From positions 8,618,001 through 8,682,000 of the forward strand of contig OW051492.1 in NCBI GenBank assembly GCA_932521035.1: a stretch of 64,000 bases of DNA. Direction: 5' to 3'. The notes under the pieces are model-generated. The model was not told where the DNA came from, did no database searches, and saw nothing but the letters and a program-made list of their open reading frames with translations. The position numbers were made by a program, and so were the translations under genes. Source of the DNA: Oscheius dolichura. Lineage: Eukaryota; Nematoda; Chromadorea; Rhabditida; Rhabditidae. Position 1 is the first letter of the stretch. The number at the start of each line of letters is the position of its first letter. This document shows, piece by piece, positions 1 to 10,389 of this stretch.

Positions 1-1830
1 TCGCCCGAAAAGATTAGAAGCAAGGGGCCGAAAGTGGGAGAGAAGCCAGGGCACACCCCGTCCGATTGAAATATGAGAAGCCGATAGGAAGGAAACCACA
101 ACGAGGACGACGGGGTAATGGAGTTCGGGGGGAGGAACATTTCGACCCGGGAAATATGTTACTCTTGGGGGAAAGTAGCGGAAAAGAGACGGGAGACGGT
201 TCCCGGGGCGAACCCCGCCAATTTACATATGAATGAAGTGGTTTTGGTTGCCGAAAATACGATGGATGGAGGGCGCCACTTTTGGTGGGAGAAAAATGGG
301 AGCGACTCGAACAAGTTGGGCAAATGAGTATATTTAGCGTCGAGAGCCATAAAAATAGCCGGAACATTCCAGAAGAAAACGTTAAATTCGTGGAAAATAG
401 ACCCCAAACGAGGGGAAAACAGCCGGAGTCGGCCGTCTCCCAGAATAGAAGCTGTTTTGCGGGGAAATTCAATTTAAAAGGGCGAAAAGGAGAGTTCCGG
501 TTCTGTTTTTACGCACTGGAACGGATAAATAAGGAATAAAAGGATAGAACGCCTTGTTCCTTCTTATTTTAACGAAAAACATGGAAGAATAAGTAAATTC
601 AGGGAGATTATTCAAGAGCGCGCGCTTTGGCTCCCATTTTCTCCCGATTTTTTGAAGTTTTTTTCTAGCAAAACGTCCAAAATACTGAAAAAATGGGCTT
701 GGTTAAAATAGGAACAAAGTGGCAGGAAAAAATAAATAAAAAGGGTTCAAATTGGGACGGAAAGGCGAATAATTGGGTTTATTCGGGGGATTTACCCTTT
801 TTGGCCCATTTCTATAATTTTTTTAGGAATAAAATACTACAGAATATGGAGGAAGATGTTGCGAACAAGCAACTGAAAAAAACTGGGCTTAAAATGAAGA
901 AAAATCTATAGAAAAATGGCCAATATGGCGCGGAGAACGGAGATTTTGGGGTTCTCGTCAATTTGCCGGGTTCCCTTGGGTTTTCAAAGGTTTCGAGAGG
1001 AAGAAAAGGGGGATAACGGTGGATTTAAAAGTGGAAGAAGGGCTAGGAATTTTTTAACTAGAATTTTAAGATGAACCGCATGGTTTTCCGCATAGTAATC
1101 GGGGTGGTTCGGAGGCAGCTGGCTGGCTGGCTGCTGGGTGAGCAAAGGCAAGCAAGCTGAGCGAGGAATCTCTCTCACTCTCGGGCTTTACAGCCTCCTC
1201 CCGGCTCTCTTCCTCACTCTCGCCCTCCCCGGCCCCCGAGCAAAGGAAAAGAGCAGCCGCTGCTCCCGCAAACAACCGCGGCAAATCACACACATTTTTG
1301 AATTTGTTTATTTTACGGATTTTCGGCGCCTTCTTGATTATTTTTGAGGGAATTTTTGGATTCTAGAGCAAGAGAAAAAGAAGAAAAAACAATCGGGAGC
1401 TCGTAGTTTGCACTTTAGAATACACAAAGCCCCGCCAGGAGAGAGACGACGACGGCTGGCAGCCAGGGATCGATGGACTCCAACGATGCATGCGTATGGA
1501 CCCTTTTTCTCCCCCTCAATCCGCATAAGCTGGAACCTGCACACGGCAAAAAGCTCTATCCGCTACTTGAGGTTCCTGGCACGATTCTTATCTCGTTAAA
1601 ACCTCGATTTTTCCAGTATCCTTTTCTGAAGGCCATGAGCCTGTTCCACCCTTCCATGGCCGGAAACAGGGGGAAGAGCGGCTTTTTTCAGGAATTCTTC
1701 ATCCCATCACCGTTTTATAACTTTTTTTGGCCAATAGTTTCTTCTCCTTTTCTTTCCCCTGGCCTTATACAGCCCTGTTCTACCTGTGTATATCATTAAA
1801 CCTTGTTTGGATAAAGAATACTGTATTTCA
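1..1830. other. Region without a supported gene
   Basis: Open frames occur on both strands, but none has a recognisable domain, a convincing splice-site series or a good start context. The stretch at about 1090-1260 is pyrimidine-rich with GGCTGGCTGGCTG and CTCACTCTC simple repeats. It could be upstream or 5' untranslated sequence of the presenilin-like gene that follows. Nothing more can be said from sequence. Confidence 0.5.
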
Positions 1831-1837
1831 GGGCGCC

Positions 1838-4800
1838 ATGAAAGGAATACCGCTCCCGGTGATCAATTTCCAGTTGAATAAAGATTTTAAAAATGAATCG
1901 CTGTTGTTTACTTTGCTGCCCTTCTCGCCGACCATAGTCTGCTCTTTTCAGACTCTCTCGGACGACTGGGTTCAAAATATGACGGCGGCTATCGCCCCGC
2001 TTCGGAAAAAGGAACATGCTGACTGGAATTGAAAAGCTCGGCCATTTCTTGGCCAATTTCCAAAATTCAAAAGCTAACTTTGACAGTTTTTCAATACAAA
2101 TCCAATGAATTAGGTTACAGCTCAAGCACGCGTAGAAAAACACTGTAGCCGTTACGTAACCAGAAGCTAATCCCGGTGACGTCAACGATTGTGGATCTCC
2201 ACAATGTTCTTTCGGGGGGTTTGATCTCAAACTTGATTTGATAGTTTCGTTTTGAAAAGCTGTTCTACCTAGTTTTGAATTTTTGAAATTAGTCAAGAAA
2301 TGATCGAGCTACGGGCACAAACTCGGGCGCACCCGAAATCGGCCGTTTTGCCCTTGTATGCAAACGAATCCCCTTCTTTTTACAGTGCTTTGCTCTCTCC
2401 AGATGATGACGACGACGACGACACAGACATCCCCGATGAGGATAAGTCATTCAACATAGCCGCCGGGATAAAATTCGTCCTATCCATCATAGGAGGGGTA
2501 GCCATTATCTCTCTAATTCTGGCGGGAGCATTCCGATGGGTGTTAAACTCTCCGAAAAGGATCAAATACATCCAAGGGTTCTTCTTTGTCTTGTATTTGT
2601 CTTCCTTCATCCAAATGGCCCCTCGCGTCTCCTCGTAAGTAGTCTAATAGAGCAATAACAAACGAGATATATTTAGTCAGCTACTGTTGATCTGGGACTT
2701 GCCCCTATCCGTACTGACCGTTGGATTTATTGTATTGAACTACTTGACCTTGGTCATTCTCTCGTTCGGGTGGAAGGCTCCATTGCTACTTAATCAGGTA
2801 TACCGTGTTCTTTTAAAGGATACAAGCGTTTTCCGGCCTACTGTAACGGCGAGCCAAAAAGCACGGCTCTGATCTACTTTTGCTGCGCGTTTGACGCTAT
2901 TACTACACCATTTCTCGCTTGTTTTCAAAAATTCAAGCAATGTCTTGAAGAGCAGATCCAACTAACTGTGTTTTATTTTAAAATATCTTACAGCAAACTT
3001 TCTATAAAGGCAAACATGTGAAAACATCGAAAACTCAATACTTGCCTTTATAGAAAACCCCTCGTAAAGGTTACTGAGCTAAAACTTATTTCATTAGAAC
3101 AGCCTTGATCTTCGCTCTCAAATACCGTTTTGAATGTCTGAAAATGGGTGAGAAATGCCCGAGTTACAGCTATAACAAACTACATTGTCGGACTAACCTA
3201 CAATAGAGCCAAAAACACTCGTAAACAGCGGTCAAACTGTTGCCTTTCCTGCATTTTAACTAAAGTGATTACTGTAATATGTTAATTACAGATCCACAAA
3301 ATCGTCTTCATCTCAACCAGGCTTGTTCGAGATCTCGATCTCGTCTCGAGACAGAAAAACCCCGTCTCGAACAAGCCTGATCTCAACGGCAGCCACTTAC
3401 GTTACGCAGTCACTGTCCCCTATTGCATTCGTGGGGATGCTCACCCTCTACTCTCTTTTGGATCTTTTTGCCGTCCTTCACCCTTGGGTAAGTACTGTAG
3501 CTCTTTTCTAGGAAATGCCAAGGGTCCTATACAGAATTTTAAAGGTTGAATCAACTCTTTTCCAGGGCCCACTCAGAATAATGACTGAATCATTTTTCAC
3601 TTTCTTATAAAAATATGCGTTATGTAACCCGCAACGTCGCTATTTCGTCGACTGTTCCCTTGGCGAAGAGACAGCCAGTCAGCTGCAGAATTCCCTCCCT
3701 CCCGGTGCAGTTGTATCGGAATCCGTCGCCATATTGCGGCTCCATTATACGGTCAAATGGCTGCCCGATTCTTGAGTCATTTCCATTGTCATCTAGGCAT
3801 CCTAAAAAGTTTTTATCCCCCAAAAAAAATGAAGAAAGTACGGACCTACAAGTTTACTAGTGACCGTCTTCTTGACGGCTACACAACTGCTCCCGACTTG
3901 AAGACTACAAACCTGAATTTGTACTATCTGCCAGAGAAACAAGCTGAACGAGTGAAACGCACGTGGAAAGCTCTTGAAATCAAGGAATACTCATAGAAGA
4001 GGTCTATCCACTAAAATTGTTGAATATTGTAATGCTTCGCCGTTGTTGTCATATATCTTCCTCTATATCTTCCTATAAGATATTGTAATTGTTGAAATGA
4101 ATGCAGTGTTATTTTTCAGTCCAAAAAAAATTCACATTTCCCAGCTATTGTCCTCTGTCTCTATTATTCCACACTGTATGATGTTACAGAAGACATGGAA
4201 AATTTGGAGGCAATCAAGGGGGCATTCTTTTGTTGGAAAAAGAGAAATATCAACAAAAATGTGTGATTTGTGTTTACAAGGAGGGTACAAAAAGTGAACA
4301 ATATTAGGAAACGGAGAGGAATTTACAAAAGGGGAACAATACCACAAATATCGGCGGTTTCTGTCTTTTTATCTTCCGGGAGGGCTGCCGCCCCCCAAGA
4401 AAGCGAAAATGCCTCAAAACAGATTTTTCCTAGTTGAAATTGCATCTTATTAATTTTTTTTCACGTTCTCATATCTCCGCAAACACGCTGAATGACCTAT
4501 CTATAAAGCAAAAGACTTTTTCCATGCCCGGGGTTCGAACTCGCATGCCCTACGAAGATACGAAATCTCCTCCCGAGGTGGCCATTCCTAGAAATAAAAA
4601 TACCCTTACTTTTGCAATAAAAAAAATTTGGTCGTTGTTATTATAGGTGCAATATTGCTAAGTGATATTCGTAATCGATATGTTATTGATAATTCATTGT
4701 CAGTGCAAGGCCAAGAGGGCCGGCTTATATTTTTTGGATTTGATTGATAATTTTCATGAATTTAATTTGCTGCTTCAATATTTCGTCCCTTGGTACTGTC

Positions 4801-7800
4801 ACGGGTCTGAATTCCCGATGTGAGTACGAACTTGTCTTTACTGCGGACAGCATGACAAGGTAAGACACGATTGAATCTCGGGCACAGTTTTGTTCCTGCA
4901 CTGACGGTGGTATCGCCACTTTGACACTTTCGCGTTGCGCCATTTGACCCTTATCGAACGCAGTCACTGTCCCCTATTGCATTCGTGGGGATGCTCACCC
5001 TCTACTCTCTTTCGGATCTTTTTGCCGTCCTTCACCCTTGGGTAAGTATTGTAGCTCTTTTCTAGGAAATGCCAAGGGTCCTATACAGAATTTTAAAAGG
5101 TTGAATCAACTCTTTTCCAGGGCCCACTCAGAATAATGACTGAATCATTTTTCACTTTCTTATAAAAATATGCGTTATGTAACCCGCAACGTCGCTATTT
5201 CGTCGACTGTTCCCTTGGCGAAGAGACAGCCAGTCAGCTGCAGAATTCCCTCCCTCCCGGTACAGTTGTACCGGAATCCGTCGCCATATTGTGGCTCCAT
5301 TATACGGTCAAATGGCTGCCCGATTCTTGAGTCATTTCCATTGTCATCTAGGCATCCTAAAAAGTTTTTATCCCCACTTTCGCGTTGCGCCATTTGACCG
5401 TTATCGAACCGCTCGGGGAGAAGCCTTATACCCTTGGGATAGTATGCGCTTCCTTACCGTTTTTTTGCCCATATTTTTTTTTCATTTGTGTCTTTAATTT
5501 TTTTCTTACATTCTTTCTTTCCTATCTTTCTTTTAAAGCCTTTTTGAAGTCTATAACCGAATACGATGGCTTTCAACTATTTTTCTTTTGATAAATTGAG
5601 AGCTCTTCCCCCGTTGTTTCCTTGTTTCACTTCCCAAGCAACTTTCAGGAGCTTCGAAAAATTGAACATTTGAAAATGAATGGGTTGGAGATTTTTTGCT
5701 TGCTACATGGGGCTCATGAGTCATGCTTTCTATCACCCGGCGTCTTTGCCCATCTGGTGCTGCCCTCTTTTTATGAGACCGAAAAGGATGTTTCTCGGTT
5801 ACTCTCTTATAACGTGCATGCTGCCTCGCCGCGTGGCCTTCTCCCTCGCCGCCAAGACCATGCCGGGTTCTCTCTCCCTTCCCGCCAATTCTTTTCACCG
5901 CACCCCGGATTTCTCACGCGTCTCGTTCGCTCTCACGGTCTCTCCCGTCGGCCGCCGGGCGGGGTTAGCTCACTGCCATTTCGAAATAGCGAGGTGTTCG
6001 AGCGGGAAAATTTTGTCTCCAGCCATTTGAAACATTTACAACTCCCCGCGGGAAAGGAGGTGGTTTTTTTTAAATCTCGCGCCATTTTTGCCACCCATTT
6101 TTAACCAGCCTCCAGCCAGTCAAACAAAGCAGGTGCCAAGAGTTTTTGCGCTGTATTGTATCCTCCATTTGGGCTGTTTGCCAGCTCAAGGATGTTTCTC
6201 GGTTGCTCTCTTATAACGTGCATGCCGCCTCGCCGCGTGGCCTTCTCCCTCGCCGCCAAGACCATGCCGGGCTCTCTCTCCCTTCCCGCCAATTCTTTTC
6301 ACCGCATGAGTCATGGCTTTCTATCACCCGGCGTCTTTGCCCATCTGGTGCTGCCCTCTTTTTATGAGACCGAAAAGGATGTTTCTCGGTTGCTCTCTTC
6401 TAACGTGCATTTTAGAATTCTCTTAATGGAATATTGTCTTTTTGTTTATTGACCCTCTTTTTATTTCCCTCCTCTTCGTTTGCCCGTGAAATCGATCATT
6501 CCAGATAAGACATAGTATTTCCCGCCCGTTTTTCCAATTCTAAAAATGGCGTTCTCCTGTTTATAGGGGAAAACCGTTGTTGACCGTCTAGCGGCGGCGC
6601 GTCTCTCCCCATTTTTGACTCAAAGGACGACGGCTGAATCTGACGTTTCCCTATTTTCTTTCCTTTCTTTGTCGGGAATTACCTACTTCTGTAATATGTG
6701 TTTATTGGACCTTGGGAAATAGACAGAGCCCAATTTTTGACAGGGAGACGCTATCTTATCTCCCGCGCGGTTGAAAAAAGCGGGCTAATCATGTCCTTTC
6801 TGCTTTTCTGTCAGCCGGGAGGAACTCACTGACGTTTTGTACAGTTTTCGCGGCGTTTACTTCCGATACGCTCCGCTGATGCTTTTCTATGACTTATGCC
6901 CGTAATTCTCATGAAAATCTACTGCCCATTCCTTCGATGCGCATTCTTCTTTCCTTACATTCCATTTCAATTAGGAAATTAATGATTGCAGATAAATTTC
7001 TACTCACTGTCAAATTTGCCTGATATGCCTCAAATAAATGTGGAAATCGAGACAATACTTGATGGCCAATTAACTGAATTAGATCCTAATGCAGTAGAAA
7101 AGTCAAGAACGTTACAAAACGCTTTCGCAAATGAGCTGGCAGCCGGCCACGATCGCGTACTAACCATCAAGATGCCTGTTGGAACGCAGGATGCATTGGT
7201 AATGGTAAAATATTTTAGGATAGAAGAGAATAAACTTTTTTTTCAGATAAATAAGTGGTTCGCTTTGAAATTGGAAGTAAATAGGGATCTACAAAATACT
7301 TCAAGAGACAAAATATATGATCACTTCAGGTCCGATGGCCTTGAAGCTTATGTTCGTGCTATGGCTGTAAGTATTTGCGCTTTTTAACTCACATTTAAGT
7401 TTAGGTTTGTACATACCTTGAAATTGAAGATTTAAAATTTGCGTTGGTTCAACGAATACTCCTGATGGATCCAGAAGAGAGAGATAAAATTGCTGCTCTT
7501 CTTAAAGGTTATCAGTTCAATTTATCCGAGCTCTTCTCATAATGATAACTGTTTATTATAATATATGTGCCTTTATTAATATTTTCTTTTACTTTCATAA
7601 AATAAACATTGTTTTTCAAGAATTTGACAAACGATCAAGAAATTCCCATTGAAACAAATGCAAAAAAACTTGACAGCTGCGGGGATCGAACCAGCACCTC
7701 TTCGGCGAAAATTTTTGTCTCGCCTCCATCTCCCCCCGACTCGAGACGTCTCGATTTCGAGACGACCCTTTCGTCTCGTCTCGATCTCGTATCGAGACAG

Positions 7801-9418
7801 AAAAACCCCGTCTCGAACAAGCCTGATCTCAACGGCAGCCACTTACGTTACGCAGTCACTGTCCCCTATTGCATTCGTGGGGATGCTCACCCTCTACTCT
7901 CTTTCGGATCTTTTTGCCGTCCTTCACCCTTGGGTAAGTATTGTAGCTCTTTTCTAGGAAATGCCAAGGGTCCTATACAGAATTTTAAAAGGTTGAATCA
8001 ACTCTTTTCCAGGGCCCACTCAGAATAATGACTGAATCATTTTCTGGGATAAATAGGAGAGAAGTTGTGAATGGAGAGGTTGCGAATGGAATGGTGCCAG
8101 TCGTAGACGAAGAAAAGGAGCAACTTATGCTGGAATCGAAGGCTCTGGTCTTCAAATATCTGTTATATATTGTGGCTGAGGGGGACCCCATGAAAATACA
8201 ACCCGAAGATGATGAACAGCCCCTTCTAGCAGATGAAGATGGCCCAGAACACAGCTCGCCGCCTTGGACAGTTTAAAGGTCTGCGCGCCCCAATGCTAAA
8301 ATTGCCTGTATACATTTTTACATGTTTCTGATGTTATATCTAGCTTTACCGACTTCGAATTACTATAGAACAAAAGAGAAAAATAAGAAATGTCGAAAAA
8401 TAGAGAAGACATGGACAACGATGTTCCGGAAAAACACTTTTTGAGTTGAAAAAAAGTTATCTTGCGAGTTTACTATCATTTCTGGTGTCAAAATGTTCCA
8501 CTCGATGAGCTGAATCGTTTGCAGTAAAAATTAGAAAGATTGGATGTCAGGATTTCGAGAGAAATATATTAGAAGTATGAAAAATGCACACCGCGAAACG
8601 AAAATTTCGAATTTTCTTCTGCAATATTCGATATTCACATGGCCACATCAAAATCTCAAGATTGGTTGTATACTTTCAAAATCTCTTTTTTGCATTAGAA
8701 TTCTCATATCAAAATCTCCTAGAATGAGTTTTTCTGAGTCTTACAATAAACCCTGAATATATGGCAGCAATTTTAGTCTTATTCTTGAAATTAAAAATAT
8801 ACAGAACCGTCAGATATAGGTGCCAAAACTCATTCTAGGAGATTTCCATATGATTAATCGATTAATCGACACAAAACAGATTTTAGAAATATTTATCGAA
8901 TCTTGAGTTTTTGATGTGGCCAGCTGGACGTTTTTACTATGGGAATTAATTTTGATTACTGTAACGCGCCAGTTACGTAAATCACGTCCTGTCCAAGATT
9001 TGTTCCGGGCGACGAGCTGTGGGCGACCCGCAGGTAAGGGCGCTCCATTGATAACCCCTCTTCTACAGCTCTTCCAGAAGCAGCCGAGCAGTCAGTCAAC
9101 CAGTTCAAAACAGCCCGGAATGCCCTAGGTCTCGGAGATTTCTTTTTCTACTCGGTATTGATTGCAAAGACTGTAGAACTGGTCAATCTATCAGTGGCCA
9201 TCGGCTGTATGGCTACGATAATTATTGGACTACTGGCTACTCTCGCTTTTTCTGGATTGTAAGTCTAAACAAGAACAAAGTAAAGTAGTGTTTTGAGATA
9301 CGAACGAGCGATGCCAGCCCTTCCGATTTCTGTCTTGGCCGGTCTTATTGTCTACGGATCCGGAGGGGCCATCTCTTCGCTACAGACGGGCCTTGTTGGT
9401 GCCCAGTTACTTCTCTGA
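1838..9418 (+). CDS. Presenilin-family aspartyl protease gene, interrupted by repeats
   Basis: Homologue of presenilin, the catalytic subunit of gamma-secretase, a multi-pass membrane aspartyl protease. Candidate exons: 1838-about 1968 (hydrophobic LLFTLLPFSPTIV, first membrane segment, uncertain); about 2398-2634 (acidic DDDDDDD then KFVLSIIGGVAIISLILAG); 2677-2797 (ends GWKAPLLLNQ, the family's WKGPLRLQQ position); 3292-3487, broken by a MITE, carrying the first catalytic Asp in YSLLDLFAVL and ending HPW; 8013-8270, beginning GPLRIMTE and running into an acidic loop; a loop exon ending 9033; 9069-9258 with LGLGDFFFYSVL, the second catalytic Asp; 9298-9418 with the MPALPIS (PAL) motif and the stop at 9416. 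Tyr before the first Asp is replaced by Leu or Ser, so it is divergent, nearer SPE-4/HOP-1 than SEL-12. Whether an intact message is made is doubtful because the MITE shifts the frame. Family assignment is firm; exact 5' exons are not. Confidence 0.82.
3318..3379. mobile_element. 62-bp hAT-like MITE inserted in a presenilin exon
   Basis: Perfect 15-bp terminal inverted repeats (CAGGCTTGTTCGAGA at 3318-3332 and its complement at 3365-3379) enclose a short (TCTCGA)-rich core. The element is flanked by an exact 8-bp duplication, ATCTCAAC, at 3310-3317 and 3380-3387. An 8-bp target duplication and a CAGG terminus fit the hAT superfamily. Removing the element plus one duplication restores a 126-nt (42-codon) exon. 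With it, 70 extra nucleotides shift the frame. Confidence 0.85.
3388..3822 (+). repeat. Copy 1 of the presenilin aspartate exon plus attached non-genic tail
   Basis: Contains the end of the exon encoding ISTAATYVTQSL to HPW, its 78-nt intron, and the start of the next exon (GPLRIMTESF). It then leaves the gene at about 3588, running into unrelated sequence from TCACTTTCTTATAAAAATATGCG to ATCCCCC, with a stop just after the junction. The same unit, exon to tail, recurs at 4960-5375 with only a few mismatches. Copy 3 at 7826 keeps the genic continuation instead. The catalytic context here is LYSLLDLF, against LYSLSDLF in copies 2 and 3. Confidence 0.8.
4522..4600 (-). other. Possible tRNA-like or SINE remnant
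   Basis: Read on the minus strand this holds AGTTCGAACCC, close to a tRNA B box, followed by a T-run, and upstream a weak A-box-like TGGCCACCTCGGG. The acceptor and T stems do not pair well, so it is not a functional tRNA; a tRNA-derived repeat or chance match is more likely. Confidence 0.25.
4926..5409 (+). repeat. Copy 2 of the presenilin exon unit between 34-bp direct repeats
   Basis: Copy 2 (4960-5375) begins abruptly at CGCAGTCACTG and ends at TTTTTATCCCC, matching copy 1 across both genic and non-genic parts. It is bracketed by near-identical direct repeats, CACTTTCGCGTTGCGCCATT and continuation, at about 4926-4959 and 5375-5409. The inner tail of the unit also holds the reverse complement of part of that repeat (ACGGTCAAATGGC). 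This looks like a captured gene fragment that moved with a mobile element or by replication slippage. Confidence 0.75.
5718..6417 (+). repeat. Circularly permuted tandem repeat (about 190-bp unit)
   Basis: Three blocks can be followed: A (CTTTCTATCACCCGGCGTC...), B (GGATGTTTCTCGG...AACGTGCAT) and C (GCCTCGCCGCGTGGCC...TTTTCACCGCA). They appear as A-B-C at 5718-5908 and as B-C-A-B at about 6190-6417, separated by roughly 280 bp of unrelated sequence. The units are over 95% alike by eye. Open frames through this region repeat with the DNA and have no recognisable domain, so they are not called as genes. Confidence 0.75.
7025..7542 (+). CDS. SKP1-like protein (BTB/POZ fold plus SKP1 tail)
   Basis: Two exons, 7025-7366 and 7405-7542, joined in phase 0 across a 38-nt intron, give about 159 aa. 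The N-terminal part follows the SKP1 pattern: a beta strand (INVEIETILDGQ), then LDPNAVEKSRTLQN, then a strand-helix (VLTIKMPVGTQDALVMV). The C-terminal part has the SKP1 dimer/F-box-binding pattern, AVCTYLEIEDLKFALVQRI, comparable to the family's AANYLDIKGLL. SKP1 proteins link F-box substrate receptors to cullin-1 ubiquitin ligases. The usual C-terminal WC motif is absent; the protein ends NLSELFS. The gene is AT-rich compared with its surroundings. It lies among the duplicated presenilin exons on the same strand, and a TTGCAG acceptor just upstream (6991) may take a spliced leader. An open frame extends upstream to 6986 without ATG, so the start at 7025 is a choice. Confidence 0.68.
7663..8042 (+). 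repeat. Copy 3 of the presenilin exon, preceded by a longer GTCTCG element
   Basis: From 7795 this matches the right side of the MITE in copy 1 (AGACAGAAAAACCCCGTCTC, then AACAAGCCTG), followed by ATCTCAAC and the aspartate exon (to 7933), its intron and the continuation exon at 8013. Left of it the element is longer and different: a run of GTCTCG/CGAGAC units at about 7738-7800 and, before that, a minus-strand tRNA B-box-like GGTTCGATCCC with a T-run. No left ATCTCAAC duplication or CAGG terminus is visible, so the left end is truncated or rearranged. Copy 3 alone connects to the downstream presenilin loop. Confidence 0.75.
8641..8922. mobile_element. Foldback (MITE-like) element in a presenilin intron
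   Basis: TGGCCACATCAAAATCTCAA at 8641 is mirrored by TTGAGTTTTTGATGTGGCCA ending at 8922, and TCTCCTAGAATGAGTTTT near 8713 by AAAACTCATTCTAGGAGA near 8826. The whole segment could fold into a long imperfect hairpin. No clear target-site duplication was found. It lies between the acidic-loop exon and the GLGDF exons, so it should be removed by splicing. Confidence 0.65.
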
Positions 9419-10389
9419 ATTGTCTTCTTAATTCAATAAACAAAATGTTATAAATAAACCATATTTCCTATTTGAAAAAGAAACCAGAAAACCCCTGTGA
9501 CCGGGGTTTAGTGGCTTGTCTGCCACTGCTGCGCTCGGGGGCAAGTACCGCATTTTCTCTCTTTCTCTCTGTTACAGATTTTGGTGCCAAAATTACTTCC
9601 GGTTCAGCTTTTTTTTCTGCATCGAATGAGCCCAAGAATAGCAAAAATGAATGTATGGATCACAAGTGCCACGTTCGACAAAGTTGGATACCGTAATCTT
9701 CCATACAAAAAACGCGGTTTGCCCGCTGTTTACACCCGTTTTCATTCAACGTCGATTTTTTGAGAAATCTGTCAAAATCTTTGAAAATTTATTTCTCAAA
9801 ACTGTGACATCCGATCTTTTTCATTTTTACTGCAATCAATTAGTCTCGTTATGGGGAGCATTTGAAGTTATCGATGGAAGAATATCATGAGAAAAAGTTA
9901 TTTTTGGATCATTTCGAAACAAAATTCACTAATTTTCCATTACTCTTCAAATTTGCATTATTTTATGTTTTTTTCTTTTACTTTATAGTAATTTGGGGTC
10001 GATAAGACCGAATAAAACATCGAAAACACATGAAAATGTGTAGAAACGCATATATAAAAAACTGGCATGTGGTCGCTGCGGGACCATTTTTGTCATTTTT
10101 AGACCTTTGAGGTGCCGACCTCGGCGAGCTGTGTGCAAAAACGCTATTGCAAGCGTTTTTCTTGATTTTTTTGTATTACTATGCTCAGTAGGACCTAGAC
10201 GTTGCATTAAAGAAAGAAAAATAGAAAAATAATCATAAATAATCGAGTAAATGAACGTCAAAGCCAGTGAGATAGAGCATTTTAACAGAGCGCGCTTACG
10301 GAGGGGAGACTTCTAATGGAGAAAATACGGTAGTTAGCCCGTGCCGGCCGGGTTAAGCCAGTCGGCCCCCAGTGCCGCTGCTTTTTTCT
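9419..10389. other. Intergenic stretch
   Basis: AT-rich and mostly unstructured. An AATAAA at 9433 suits the presenilin poly(A) signal. Short phrases seen elsewhere in the window occur here (GCGGGACCATTTTTG, AGCGCGCTTACGG), consistent with old dispersed repeats. No gene seen. Confidence 0.5.

Noticed and set aside
3757-3996. Plus-strand frame ending in LLDGYTTAPDLKTTNL
   Set aside because: Starts inside the non-genic tail of presenilin copy 1. The later part looks protein-like but has no start, splice sites or recognised family.
7738-7800. GTCTCG units considered as a CRISPR-like array
   Set aside because: Units are contiguous simple sequence without spacers, in a eukaryotic genome; part of a transposon-derived element.
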